52,606 nucleotides of DNA from Armatimonadota bacterium. GTDB taxonomy: Bacteria > Armatimonadota > UBA5829 > DSUL01. A program made the position numbers and the translations under genes. The notes below the pieces were generated by a model. The model was given only the letters and a program-made list of their open reading frames with translations. It was not told the origin of the DNA and did not search any database. The stretch covers positions 1-52,606 of the forward strand of contig JADLDK010000058.1 of NCBI GenBank assembly GCA_020846715.1, given 5' to 3'. This document shows positions 35,144 to 44,318 of the stretch, piece by piece; the stretch's first letter is position 1; every line of letters starts with the position of its first letter.

Positions 35144-36937
35144 ATGAAGTTTATCGTGTATCTGAGCGCCTGCCTTGTGGCGTCACAGGGAGTGGCCTAT
35201 GCGGCTCACCCGTGGCCAATGTGGCATCGCGATGTGCAGCGGGGTGGTCAGGCGCAAGCTCGCGGGCCTCAGTTTCCTGATATTGTCTGGTCGGCCGACC
35301 TTGGAGCCAGCAAAATCAACTATGCCTCGCCAGTCATCGACGAAGATGGACGCGCGTATATCGGAACCAGCGATGGCAAGCTCCACTGTATCCAGGCTGA
35401 CGGCACTTCTGCTCCGGGATGGCCCTACGATACGGGCGCGGTCGCTCTTGAATTTGACCGTACTCCCAGCACGCCCGCGCCGGCCGTCGCAACGGACGGC
35501 TCTGTCTACATCCTGGATGCCCTGGGTCGGCTTCATGAGGTGTCCAGCAACGGCACATTTCAGTGGCGATTTGACACTCTGGGAGTGTCAGCGGACACGT
35601 ACCCGGGGATTCTACCAAATGGAGACATTCTCATAACAACCTACCAGTTTCTCTCGCCCACGGATGGTACAGGCTTCACTTATGTGATTCACCCGAACGG
35701 GACAGAATACTGGCATCAGACGGCTTTGCATGCGCCGCACGTTCTCGGATCACCAAGCGCCGATCCCGCCGGCAATATCTATACCACCGGGTTTGCCCAG
35801 CTTTTCAAGTACGGACCTGATGGAACGCCAGGCTGGATCTACAACAACGGGTCCTCATCGCATATGTACTCCTCACCTGCTTACGACCCAACCACCGGGA
35901 GGCTGATTCTGACAGACATTGCGGGCAGTGTTGTCGCAGTTCCGACCACAACAAACGCTTACGACTGGAAGTCATTCATTCTGCAGAGCCCTGCCCAGAC
36001 GGGTGTGGCGCTTAGCTCGGATGGATACGGTGTCGGGAATGCCTACGGCAGCAAGGCTATTGGATTCAGAACTTCTGACGGAGTGCGCCTGTGGAAGAGA
36101 ACGTTTCCTGGGACAGCCCGAGCCACGCCAAGTATGGATAGCGCAAAGACCGCCTACTTTGGAGTGAGCGACGGGACAATCCGCGCCTTTACCCGGGTGG
36201 GGCAGTTGGCCTGGTCGCTGGATATGGCGACAGATGCCAGCTCTACCGCTGCTTTCGACACGAACGGAGACATGCTGATCGGGCTGGATACGCCTGACGG
36301 GGCGCGCCTTGTCCGGTTTTCGGCCGCCAATGAGCTCATCAAGACAGTAGCAGGCGCCCGTACGCTTCCGGACTCGACGGCTGTGACGTTGCCGGGAAAA
36401 CCCGTCACTTATGCGGGCAGCGGGTTTTTCTATATCCAGGACTGGGACGGTATCGCGGGGATCCGCGTTGTATCAAATGAACCTGTTGACGTTGGCGATG
36501 TTGTCAATGTAAGTGGGACGCTCGGTCAATCGGGACAAGAGCGGGCGGTGCTTTCTACCAGTGTGCTTGTAGTTGGCACAGGTGACAGTCCGGATGTCAG
36601 AGTCATGCTGGCAAGCGCTGCCGGAGGTGGAACCGTCGGAGCCAATAATGGCGCCAGCGGCGGAGTCGGACTCAACACTGTGGGCCTTCTCATAAGAGTA
36701 GTTGGAAAGGTCGTGAGCACCTCACTTGCCGCCATTCCACCCACGCCAATGGAGTTCCTTCTTGACGACGGCTCCCCGGTTGCATCTATGCCTGGTCAGC
36801 AGGGCTTACTTGTCTCCGGCCCTCACGCGGATCTGGGCGAACACGCCATCGTCACAGGAGTTGTTTCTTTGCGGCAGGTCGGGAGTCAAGTTATTCCGGT
36901 ACTGCTTGTACGCAGCATTGAAGACTACGATGAGTAG
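35144..36937 (+). CDS. Secreted PQQ-like beta-propeller protein with OB-like tail
   Basis: The 597-residue product has a signal peptide (MKFIVYLSACLVASQGVAYA) and starts WPMWHRDVQRGG. Repeats such as SPVIDEDGRAYIGTSDGKLHCI, PAVATDGSVYILDALGRLHEV and SMDSAKTAYFGVSDGTIRAF then form a PQQ-type (eight-blade-like) propeller up to about residue 415. The C-terminal 180 residues contain a beta-rich OB-like part (YIQDWDGIAGIRV, VGDVVNVSGTLG, and again later MEFLLDDG, GEHAIVTGVV), apparently in two copies. ATG at 35144 is chosen because AAAGGAG lies six bases upstream. The role is probably extracellular binding or assembly; enzymatic activity is not evident. Confidence 0.8.
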   Translation: MKFIVYLSACLVASQGVAYAAHPWPMWHRDVQRGGQAQARGPQFPDIVWSADLGASKINYASPVIDEDGRAYIGTSDGKLHCIQADGTSAPGWPYDTGAVALEFDRTPSTPAPAVATDGSVYILDALGRLHEVSSNGTFQWRFDTLGVSADTYPGILPNGDILITTYQFLSPTDGTGFTYVIHPNGTEYWHQTALHAPHVLGSPSADPAGNIYTTGFAQLFKYGPDGTPGWIYNNGSSSHMYSSPAYDPTTGRLILTDIAGSVVAVPTTTNAYDWKSFILQSPAQTGVALSSDGYGVGNAYGSKAIGFRTSDGVRLWKRTFPGTARATPSMDSAKTAYFGVSDGTIRAFTRVGQLAWSLDMATDASSTAAFDTNGDMLIGLDTPDGARLVRFSAANELIKTVAGARTLPDSTAVTLPGKPVTYAGSGFFYIQDWDGIAGIRVVSNEPVDVGDVVNVSGTLGQSGQERAVLSTSVLVVGTGDSPDVRVMLASAAGGGTVGANNGASGGVGLNTVGLLIRVVGKVVSTSLAAIPPTPMEFLLDDGSPVASMPGQQGLLVSGPHADLGEHAIVTGVVSLRQVGSQVIPVLLVRSIEDYDE

Positions 36938-36996
36938 CATCCTTGGCCTCACGTCTTTGTGATGAGACAAGAAGGAAACTGACACTGACTTCAGCG

Positions 36997-37028
36997 TTGT
37001 GGTGAATGGCGCCGCCTGTTGATATAAT
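36997..37028 (+). promoter_or_regulatory. Predicted promoter of tRNA-His
   Basis: A perfect TATAAT (37023-37028) lies 30 bases before the tRNA. The -35 box is weak: TTGTGG at 36997 would give a 20-base spacer, TGGTGA at 37000 a 17-base spacer. Confidence 0.5.
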
Positions 37029-37057
37029 AAAGCGGTGCGTCCCCAGACGCACGCTGC

Positions 37058-37135
37058 GGCGGGTGTAGCTCAGTCGGTTAGAGCGCCAGGTTGTGGCCCT
37101 GGAGGCCGGGAGTTCAAGTCTCCTCACTCGCCCCA
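37058..37135 (+). tRNA. tRNA-His (GUG)
   Basis: The acceptor stem GGCGGGTG pairs with CACTCGCC, including the extra G(-1) paired with C73 that marks tRNA-His. The anticodon stem CCAGG/CCTGG holds the loop TTGTGGC with anticodon GTG (37093-37095). The T arm contains GTTCAAGTC. CCA is encoded (37133-37135). Confidence 0.97.
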
Positions 37136-37284
37136 TTTATCCGCGCTGCAGCCCTCTTTCAGATACGCTTTCTGAGGCTGCATGAAGGCCGCCGACGCCC
37201 GGCACATCTGGACAGCCCGCAGCGTTGACGCGTCTGACGCCTTGTGATAGCCTGCAAGAGTACACCGATCGTCTGGAGACTTTT

Positions 37285-38052
37285 ATGCCTGTTGAACACA
37301 CAGCTACAGAACGACGTCCGGTTGTCAAAAGGTCACAGCGCCCCCTGATTATCGCGATTATCGCGCTCTTTATCCTAGCTGCGATCGGACTGATTCTCGC
37401 GCATCTGTTTTCTGGCAAAAAGGTCATTGAAGCCACACCGCCTCCAGCGCTGAAGGGGGCGCCTGTCGTGACTACAAACAGGGAGCCACCGCCTCTGGCG
37501 CCCGCGATTGTTCAAACACCGAAGCCAAAACCCGATGAACCCCAACCGGCAGCGCAACCTCCGGCGGACGTTGTCCGCTATCTGGAACACCTGAAGCGCG
37601 TGGAAGCGTACCGGCAGGGTATGCGCGACGACGTAAATCCCGCGCTGCAGATGCTGAAATCAGCTTACAGCGTGCAGCTTGGACTTGGAGACGAAGACGA
37701 TCAGAGCGCCCAGCGTGACCTCCAGCAGGGATACTCAAAGTACATACGAAACTGGCAGAATCTGATCCGGTACTTTCAGGCGTTGCCACCGCCTCAACCA
37801 TGCGCTGAGCTTGCCAACACCTACGGTCAGGCGCTGGCATCCTATGTACAGGTGATGAGCACCATTCAGGTGGCGATGAGCAATGGAGATATTTCCGCCC
37901 TGTTGAGCCTGCGGGGAAGCTCCCAGATGAACGTTGACAGGCAACTGCGCGCCTCCGACCGTCAACTGCAGCAAATCTGCGATCGCTACGGTATCGAGAA
38001 GCAATTCGACATTCAGACTGACTCTGATGTTGGAACGCTGCTCGGGTTCTGA
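37285..38052 (+). CDS. Membrane-anchored protein with proline-rich linker, unknown
   Basis: The 255-residue product has a basic N-terminal tail (RRPVVKRSQRP) and one transmembrane helix (LIIAIIALFILAAIGLILAH, about 21-40). A P/K/Q-rich linker of about 50 residues follows, then a mostly helical domain (VVRYLEHLKRVEAYRQGM, and to the end). The topology is type II, with the C-terminal domain probably outside. Start: ATG 37285 with GGAG six bases upstream; an in-frame upstream start at 37225 is poorly supported. No family recognised. Confidence 0.7.
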   Translation: MPVEHTATERRPVVKRSQRPLIIAIIALFILAAIGLILAHLFSGKKVIEATPPPALKGAPVVTTNREPPPLAPAIVQTPKPKPDEPQPAAQPPADVVRYLEHLKRVEAYRQGMRDDVNPALQMLKSAYSVQLGLGDEDDQSAQRDLQQGYSKYIRNWQNLIRYFQALPPPQPCAELANTYGQALASYVQVMSTIQVAMSNGDISALLSLRGSSQMNVDRQLRASDRQLQQICDRYGIEKQFDIQTDSDVGTLLGF

Positions 38053-38056
38053 AGCC

Positions 38057-39166
38057 TTAGTGCTGTCCGGTCATCTCGCGGAATAGCTCTTCATACCGCT
38101 GTGTGATCACTTCCCACGAGTACTCACTCAAGACACGCGCGCGCGCTTTCTCCCGCAGGCTCTGCACTTCTTCATGATGTTCCAGCGTCCATTGCAGGAC
38201 GTTGCGTAAGGAATCGGCTCCAGCTTTTCCGCTGTAGGAGAGTCCCGCCTCTCCAATCGTCTCCAGATTTGTGGGAATATCGTTGACAACGACACAATTT
38301 CCAAAGGCCATCGCTTCCACCAGAGCCGGATGAGTCCCGCCGACTTCACTGGTCAGACAGTGAACGTACGCGTGGCTGCTCAGTTCACGGTATCCGTCTC
38401 CAAAGACGTAGCCTGTGAAAACAACGTTTGGATTGGAAGTGAGCTTCAGATGCGCTTTGTATTCCTCGGCGTACGGCGCGTCTCCTACGATCACGCACTT
38501 CTTGTCTGTTTGTAGATGTTCAAACGCCTCCACCAGATGGTGAGCGCAGTTCTCCGGGACGAGCCTGCCAACAAAGAGGAAGTATTCCCTGTCTTTCAGT
38601 CCATACTTTTCCAGCGTTTCTGTCCCCGGGCGCTGCTCAGGGACGTCTGCTCCGTAGGCGATATAGGTTGTATCAGCGTTGTAGTGGCTGCGGTAGTAGC
38701 GCTGCACTTCTCTGGAATCTGCGATGACAATATCTGCCAGTTTCACGGCGACTCTCTCAGAGGACTTCAAGAACCAGCGCGCAAAGCGGTTCCATTTCTG
38801 GCGTTCCCAGTCCGGGCCATCCACATTGATAACTGTGGGCGTGCCTGCCATACGCGGAAGAAGCAGTGTCACAGCGTTACCCTGGCCACAGACGTAAATG
38901 ACATCTGGACGCACGCAATAGAGCGCGTGATACATGGATAGCTTGCTGTGCACGAGTGTATCCAGGTACTTGTTGGTGATGGTGGGCAGCTTCACCAGAC
39001 GCATCCCGCGGTAGCTGTCCCCAGCGTAGGTGATATGGTGTGACCGGCAGTACACAGTCACCTGATGCCCACTGGCGGCCAGCCGGGCCCCGAGCTCTTC
39101 GACAAAGGTCTCAAATCCGCTATAGCTTGCGGGTACTCCGCGAGTCCCCACAAAGGCAATCTTCAT
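38057..39166 (-). CDS. Glycosyltransferase family 4/1 (DUF1972-type)
   Basis: This 369-residue GT-B enzyme starts MKIAFVGTRGVPASYSGFETFVEELGARL, the DUF1972 start common in rhamnosyl- or fucosyltransferases of surface polysaccharide loci. It has FVGRLVPENCAHHLVEAFEHL, VVGDAPYAEEYK and the EVGGTHPALVEAMAFGNCVV motif with the glutamates of the nucleotide-sugar site. It faces the opposite way to the membrane protein before it and runs with the UbiA-type gene next to it, which suggests a joint role in envelope glycan synthesis. Donor and acceptor are unknown. Confidence 0.9.
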   Translation of the reverse strand: MKIAFVGTRGVPASYSGFETFVEELGARLAASGHQVTVYCRSHHITYAGDSYRGMRLVKLPTITNKYLDTLVHSKLSMYHALYCVRPDVIYVCGQGNAVTLLLPRMAGTPTVINVDGPDWERQKWNRFARWFLKSSERVAVKLADIVIADSREVQRYYRSHYNADTTYIAYGADVPEQRPGTETLEKYGLKDREYFLFVGRLVPENCAHHLVEAFEHLQTDKKCVIVGDAPYAEEYKAHLKLTSNPNVVFTGYVFGDGYRELSSHAYVHCLTSEVGGTHPALVEAMAFGNCVVVNDIPTNLETIGEAGLSYSGKAGADSLRNVLQWTLEHHEEVQSLREKARARVLSEYSWEVITQRYEELFREMTGQH

Positions 39167-39198
39167 AGACTACTGTCCTTATCGCTGTCTTTTGCGTG

Positions 39199-40071
39199 CT
39201 AGAGCTTCCAGAGCACGGCTCCGGAAACGACAGCCCACAATACCAGGTCAACCAGCAAGGGGCGGTCGGAGAGGATCATCTGCTCGGGATTCTGTCCCTG
39301 ATCCTTGGTGTACACCAGATAGAGATAGCGGAACATACCGTAAAGCACAAAAGGGACAGTGAGCAGTAACCCGCCGTGCTGGGCCGCGGTATCTGATTGA
39401 AACGCATACAGAAGATAGCAGACGACCGTTGCAGACGTCACTACGCTGATCATCTGATCCAGAAAACCGACTGTGTAGTGCTCCAGAGTGCGCCGGTGCT
39501 TCTGCGCTCCAGTGTCCAGCATAATCAGCTCTGCCCGGCGCTTGCACAGAGCGAGGAACAGGGAAAGCAGAATGGTGCACACAATCAGCCACGGCGACAC
39601 GCGCACGTTGATGGCGGAGGCTCCGGCGAGCGCCCTAATAACGAAGCCAGCGGCGATGATGAAGACATCCAGGATGACCTCGTGCTTGAGGGCAAAGCTG
39701 TACGCCAGCATCATCACCAGATATCCGGTGCAGAAGACGCCGAAGCTGATTCGTACCAGAAATCCTGCCGTCACTGCTCCCGCGCACAGGACGACCGCGG
39801 CAAGAGTGGCTGTAGCTACACTAAGCTGACCACTGGCTATTGGCCGATTGCGCTTGATCGGGTGCTTGCGGTCGCGCTCGCAGTCGGCGATGTCGTTGAC
39901 AAGATACACGCCTGAGGACAGCGCGCAAAAGCAGCAAAAGGCGGCAAGAGCGACGAGGTCCGCGCTGATGTCATTGAAACGCACAGCGAAGATGAGGCCG
40001 GCAAAGACAAAGAGATTCTTCGACCACTGCTGCGGTCGCATGGCGGTGAACAACGCCGCGGCTGTGCTCAA
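39199..40071 (-). CDS. UbiA-family decaprenyl-phosphate phosphoribosyltransferase-like protein
   Basis: The 290-residue polytopic protein starts MRPQQWSKNLFVFAGLIF and has the first aspartate-rich motif NDIADCERDRKHPIKRNRPIASG, close to the DPPR synthase (Rv3806c-like) group of UbiA prenyltransferases. The second acidic motif is less clear (region around RRTLEHYTVG, further on). It attaches phosphoribose to a polyprenyl phosphate, giving a donor for cell-wall pentose in actinobacteria; here a similar lipid-linked sugar role is inferred. Start is uncertain (TTG at 40071, weak Shine-Dalgarno). It lies upstream of the glycosyltransferase on the same strand, with a 32-base gap. Confidence 0.85.
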   Translation of the reverse strand: MSTAAALFTAMRPQQWSKNLFVFAGLIFAVRFNDISADLVALAAFCCFCALSSGVYLVNDIADCERDRKHPIKRNRPIASGQLSVATATLAAVVLCAGAVTAGFLVRISFGVFCTGYLVMMLAYSFALKHEVILDVFIIAAGFVIRALAGASAINVRVSPWLIVCTILLSLFLALCKRRAELIMLDTGAQKHRRTLEHYTVGFLDQMISVVTSATVVCYLLYAFQSDTAAQHGGLLLTVPFVLYGMFRYLYLVYTKDQGQNPEQMILSDRPLLVDLVLWAVVSGAVLWKL

Positions 40072-40320
40072 GACGCTGGCCCGCCGGTGTGGACGTACAA
40101 AAACTGAACTGCTGTCTTACGCTGGGAGATCACACCTTAGTTTTCGGCTGATAGGGCGTGATTCCTTTGCAATGAGTGTCTCCAAAGCCCAGGAGACTCT
40201 TAGCAGGCGCGTCTGTTTCACAAGGCGAAGGAATCCCCACCACTGAGGTCGAAGCGCGCAGGCAGTTCCACACCTTCGGACGTGAGGATACCGCATCGGG
40301 ACAGAGGCGAGGTCAGCTTT

Positions 40321-41358
40321 ATGGGCAACACAGTTGGTTTTGGCGTCATTGGCTGCGGAGTTATCGCGCCCTGGCACACGCAGAGCATTCGAGACATCCC
40401 ACACGCTCGACTTGTCGCAGTCTGTGACGTTATTCCCGAAAAAGCGGACTCTCTGGCTAAAGATGCGGGTGGCGTCAGGGCGTACTACGATGTTGATGCC
40501 CTTCTGCGTGACTCTGAGATTGACGCCGTGTGCGTCTGCGTGCCGTCCGGTCTCCACGCGAAGATCGGAGTGCTGGCCGCTCTGGCCGGCAAACACGTCC
40601 TCTGTGAAAAGCCTCTGGATGTAACCTTAGACCACATGGACGAACTCATATCTGTGTGCGCCAGACAGGGTGTGACGCTCGGCTGCATCTTTCAGCGCCG
40701 GACGCAAAAGCTGTGGCAAGCTGTGCGAGACGCTGTCCAGGGCGGTAGCATTGGCAGGCTGATTCTGGCGGATGCCTATATCAAGTACTACCGGAGTCAG
40801 GCCTACTACGACAGCGCTGGATGGCGCGGCACTTGGGAGCTGGATGGAGGCGGCGCCCTTATGAATCAGGGTGTGCACTGTGTGGACCTGATGCGCTGGA
40901 TTGCTGGAGACCCTGTTTCGGTCTATGCCAGGTGCGCCCATCTGGCTCGCAAAATCGAAGTGGAGGACACGGCATGCGCGGTGGTCGAGTACTCTTGTGG
41001 CGCGATGGGGATTATCGAAGCGACGACTTCGGTTTATAATGGAATGGATCACCGTTTGGAGTTTCACGGTGAGACAGGGAACGTTTTAGTGGAGGGCGCG
41101 CGCATTGTCCGGTGGGAGACCGAAGACGGATCCGGTCCGCCGGAGAGCCTGGTGGCAGACGATCCTCAGGCGGCTGCAAACCCGGCAGACATCGGCATTG
41201 AGAATCACCGCGCTCAGATCAAAGACTTTGCCGACGCGATAATTCAAAAACGCGCACCGCTTGTGACTGGCGTCGAGGCGCGCAAATCGGTAGAGTTCAT
41301 TCTGGGGATTTACAGGTCCAGTGAGCTGAGGCAGCCCGTGCGCTTCCCGCTGACTTAG
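40321..41358 (+). CDS. Gfo/Idh/MocA-family NAD(P)-dependent oxidoreductase
   Basis: The 345-residue product has an N-terminal Rossmann fold (GFGVIGCGVIAPWHTQSI), the EKPLDVT motif near residue 97 with the catalytic lysine, and GALMNQGVHCVDLMRWIAG with the histidine usual in sugar dehydrogenases of this family. Such enzymes oxidise or reduce sugars and inositols; the substrate is unknown. ATG at 40321 has GAGG eight bases upstream; an in-frame start at 40282 gives an unlikely basic leader. Neighbouring glycan genes fit a sugar role. The TPR gene follows 39 bases later. Confidence 0.93.
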   Translation: MGNTVGFGVIGCGVIAPWHTQSIRDIPHARLVAVCDVIPEKADSLAKDAGGVRAYYDVDALLRDSEIDAVCVCVPSGLHAKIGVLAALAGKHVLCEKPLDVTLDHMDELISVCARQGVTLGCIFQRRTQKLWQAVRDAVQGGSIGRLILADAYIKYYRSQAYYDSAGWRGTWELDGGGALMNQGVHCVDLMRWIAGDPVSVYARCAHLARKIEVEDTACAVVEYSCGAMGIIEATTSVYNGMDHRLEFHGETGNVLVEGARIVRWETEDGSGPPESLVADDPQAAANPADIGIENHRAQIKDFADAIIQKRAPLVTGVEARKSVEFILGIYRSSELRQPVRFPLT

Positions 41359-41397
41359 ATATCTGATTTGGCTCATTCTTGCACAGATGGTAGTTGT

Positions 41398-42204
41398 ATG
41401 ACAGGTAGAAGTGAAAACACGCCAAGAATTGATTCGACCTCGCGCAGACGTACCGCCGCTTCAGTGCGCAAGGCAGAACATCTGGCGAAGGAAGGGCGTC
41501 TGGACGAGGCCGCCCGGTTTATGGAGAGGGCGATCGCTCGAGAGCCTTCCAACGCCGTCTATCTGACACAGCTTGCCTCACTTCGACATGGACAGGGGCG
41601 CACGGACGAAGCCATTGATCTGGCGACGCAGGCTCTCGGACTGGCTGGGCGTGATCTGAAAGCCCAGGAGCTCTTGCTCCAACTGTATCTGGAAACAGGA
41701 CAGTATCACGAGCTTATTGACAACGCCAAGCGCTTCATCAAGACCTCACCGCGAAGCGTCCACGCCAGGGATATGCTGGGTGTAGCCTATCTTCAGCTTG
41801 GGCAGTTGGACAAGGCGCTGCAAACAGCCAACGAGCTCATCCATCTGGATCCGATGGATGCCGGCAATCACTTCAAACGCGCCATTTTGTTTCAGCAGAA
41901 GGGCGATCTTGGCAAGGCCATCCGGGAGTTTACGCGCGTTGTGGAACTGGAGCCCGGAGGTGAGATAGCGGAGGACGCCAAGGACGCCATAACTTCTCTG
42001 GATTCTTACCAGCTCAAGCAGATTATTGCGCTGGCGATAGAGGATAGGGTCTTTCGCGCAAAGCTGCTCCGCGATGCTGAAAATGCCGCAGTTGAAAAGG
42101 GATTCTTCCTCAGCTCAGGCGGTATCTACACACTCAAGCAGATTGATTTTGATGCCCTGGGCGACCCGGCCACTTTTCCCGGAGAGACTCAGACCTATCA
42201 CTGA
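41398..42204 (+). CDS. TPR protein with leader-peptide-like C-terminal domain
   Basis: The 268-residue product has about five tetratricopeptide repeats at 20-200 (AEHLAKEGRLDEAARFMERA, LRHGQGRTDEAIDLATQALG, LYLETGQYHELIDNAKRFI and others). The last 65 residues differ: a helical segment LKQIIALAIEDRVFRAKLLRDAENAAVEKGFFLS is followed by GGIYTLKQIDFDAL. This resembles the helix-turn-GxxLS pattern of NHLP/Franean1-type RiPP leader peptides or their helix-bundle relatives. No precursor or maturase is nearby, so the domain may be a protein-interaction module. ATG at 41398 is preferred over an in-frame TTG at 41368, though both have weak Shine-Dalgarno sites. It ends two bases before the converging DUF711 gene. 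Confidence 0.75.
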   Translation: MTGRSENTPRIDSTSRRRTAASVRKAEHLAKEGRLDEAARFMERAIAREPSNAVYLTQLASLRHGQGRTDEAIDLATQALGLAGRDLKAQELLLQLYLETGQYHELIDNAKRFIKTSPRSVHARDMLGVAYLQLGQLDKALQTANELIHLDPMDAGNHFKRAILFQQKGDLGKAIREFTRVVELEPGGEIAEDAKDAITSLDSYQLKQIIALAIEDRVFRAKLLRDAENAAVEKGFFLSSGGIYTLKQIDFDALGDPATFPGETQTYH

Positions 42205-42206
42205 AC

Positions 42207-43577
42207 TCAGTTTACCAGACTCTGCAGGGGCGCCGGAATCCGTCCGCCAAGTCTGACGAACTCCTCAGCGCTGTCCCGGCACACATCCAAGATCGGACTC
42301 TGGCCGAACAGACCGCCAAAAACGGCCCACTCTCCCGCTTTCTTTCCCGGCACGGGGATCAGGCGCACGGCTGTCGTCTTTTTGTTCACCACTCCGATTG
42401 CCAGCTCATCAGCCGCTATGGCCGCCAGCGTCTCAGCGCTGAGGTCTCCGGGGAGAGCCACCATATCCAGACCCACCGAGCAGACGGCGGTCATTGCCTC
42501 CAGTGCTTCCAGAGACAGTGTGCCTCGTGCAGCCGCGTTTGCCAGGGCGCTGTCTTCCGCCACAGGGATAAATGCGCCCGACATTCCGCCCACGGAGGAG
42601 GACGCAAATGTTCCGCCCTTCTTGATAGCGTCAGTCAGCAGAGCCAGCGCTGCTGTGGAACCTGGCCCACCAATGTGCGCTATCCCCATCGCCTGCAGTA
42701 TCTCTCCGACGCTGTCGCCGACCTCTGGTGTCGGCGCCAGAGAAAGATCGACAATGCCGAACTCCGCGCCGATCAGCCGGGCCACCTCCCGGCCGATAAG
42801 CTCGCCAGTCCGGGTCACGCGAAACGAGGTGTTCTTTATCTCCTCCGCAATATCCTGTAGCGTCAGGGATAGCCCGCTCTGGCGCAGCCTTTCCACGGCG
42901 CGCTTGACAACGCCTGGACCGCTGACCCCAACGTTGATAACCGTTTCCGGTTCTCCGGGGCCTCTGTAGGCGCCTGCCATAAACGGGTTGTCTTCAGGGA
43001 TGTTGGAGAAGACACATAGCTTGCAGCAGGCAAACCCGTCCGCCTCTGCAGTTCTCTCAGCTGCCTCCAGTATCACGCCTCCGAGCAGCAGCAACGCCTC
43101 CATATTGATGCCCGAGCGGGAAGAGGCGGCGTTGACGGACGCGCACACCCGCGACGTCTGCGAAAGCACGGCTGGCAGAGATTCTATGAGAGTGCGATCG
43201 GCCTCAGTAATGCCTTTGTGCACCATTGCGGAAAATCCGCCGATGAAGTCAATGCCGATTTCCTCGGCTGCTGTGTCCAGCGTGCTCGCAAACTCCAGCA
43301 ACTCATCCTGCGTGTGGCCCGCAGTGATGGCGGAGGCCGCTGAAATCGAGAGCCGCTTGTTGACGACGGGAATGCCGTACGTGGCCGCAACCTGCTCACA
43401 GGCCTGCACCAGCCCACCTGCTACCCGCCCGAGCTTCTCCCTGACAAGGCGACACAGCGTCTCGATGTTGCGATCTGCGCAGTCAGACAGATCCACGCCC
43501 ATCGTTACAGCGCGAACGTCGAGATGTTCGTGCTGAAGCATTTCGACTGTGCTCAGAATCCAGTCGCGGCCGGGCAT
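42207..43577 (-). CDS. PFL-family protein of unknown function (DUF711)
   Basis: The 456-residue product matches the conserved DUF711 (UPF0210) family, known structurally to resemble glycyl radical enzymes, with ALLLGGVILEAAERTA, GGMSGAFIPVAEDSALANAA and a C-terminal PVPGKKAGEWAVFGGLFG. Its ATG overlaps the ACT-domain gene stop by one base (TAATG), a coupling found in many genomes. The activity is unknown; the ACT partner hints at control by an amino acid. Confidence 0.9.
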   Translation of the reverse strand: MPGRDWILSTVEMLQHEHLDVRAVTMGVDLSDCADRNIETLCRLVREKLGRVAGGLVQACEQVAATYGIPVVNKRLSISAASAITAGHTQDELLEFASTLDTAAEEIGIDFIGGFSAMVHKGITEADRTLIESLPAVLSQTSRVCASVNAASSRSGINMEALLLLGGVILEAAERTAEADGFACCKLCVFSNIPEDNPFMAGAYRGPGEPETVINVGVSGPGVVKRAVERLRQSGLSLTLQDIAEEIKNTSFRVTRTGELIGREVARLIGAEFGIVDLSLAPTPEVGDSVGEILQAMGIAHIGGPGSTAALALLTDAIKKGGTFASSSVGGMSGAFIPVAEDSALANAAARGTLSLEALEAMTAVCSVGLDMVALPGDLSAETLAAIAADELAIGVVNKKTTAVRLIPVPGKKAGEWAVFGGLFGQSPILDVCRDSAEEFVRLGGRIPAPLQSLVN

Positions 43578-44146
43578 TAGCGCTTGTCTCCCAGCCGCAG
43601 AACAGCCTGCAGCTCAGTTGTCGCTCTGAAAATGTCGGCGTGTTGCAGACTTGCGCTGATATTGGTGCGTCGCGCCAGAGCGTCAATATCAGCATTCAGA
43701 GCTGTGAGCTCTGTGCCTGGCGCGACGCCAATTTCCAGAATCATAATGAGTTCCGCGTCGCGTACGTAGGCATAGAAGTCGTCTATATTAATGTGACGCT
43801 CAGCCAGGGTGCGCGAGATATCGTGGATGATTCCTTTGCGATCCCGGCAGCGCACTGTCAGTACAAAGCGCTCTGTACCTGCCGAAGGAGCGGATGCAAC
43901 CTCCTTGTACGGGAGAACACCCACCTCGAACTCACCCGGTGCTCCTGTCTTTTCAATGGCCGAGCGCAACTCCTCAGTGTCTATATCAGCTTCGCTTTCG
44001 ACCGAAAGAATGATCGTGAAGTAGCCTCGCAGGACGGTCTGGCTGAGATGCGTGATGTTTCCACCCAGTCCAACGATTGCGCCTGAGACGGCCGCGACGA
44101 TGCCAGCGCGGTCACGCGACATTACGGAGACGACGTATTCAGCCAA
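43577..44146 (-). CDS. Two-ACT-domain protein, partner of DUF711 protein
   Basis: The 189-residue product has two ACT domains, at about 3-80 (VSVMSRDRAGIVAAVSGAIVGLGGNITHL) and 92-165 (LTVRCRDRKGIIHDISRTLAERHINIDDF). ACT domains bind amino acids or similar small ligands. It resembles GcvR-like or UPF0237 proteins, which often precede DUF711 genes. The two genes overlap by TAATG, so they are probably made in fixed ratio. Regulator versus subunit cannot be decided from the sequence. Confidence 0.88.
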   Translation of the reverse strand: MAEYVVSVMSRDRAGIVAAVSGAIVGLGGNITHLSQTVLRGYFTIILSVESEADIDTEELRSAIEKTGAPGEFEVGVLPYKEVASAPSAGTERFVLTVRCRDRKGIIHDISRTLAERHINIDDFYAYVRDAELIMILEIGVAPGTELTALNADIDALARRTNISASLQHADIFRATTELQAVLRLGDKR

Positions 44147-44318
44147 TTGTGTGTCGCGCCCTTTCTATGCGTTGTGAAGCTCAGTGCAAGCCGCACAGCG
44201 ACGCCTGTAGCCACACTGCGCGGTCCCCGCTGTCGCACGTCTGCGCTGTGCCTGGACGACCAGCCAGCCCGCGCCGGATAGACTGACTCCTGTTGTCTGA
44301 GTGCCTGACGCAGGATTT

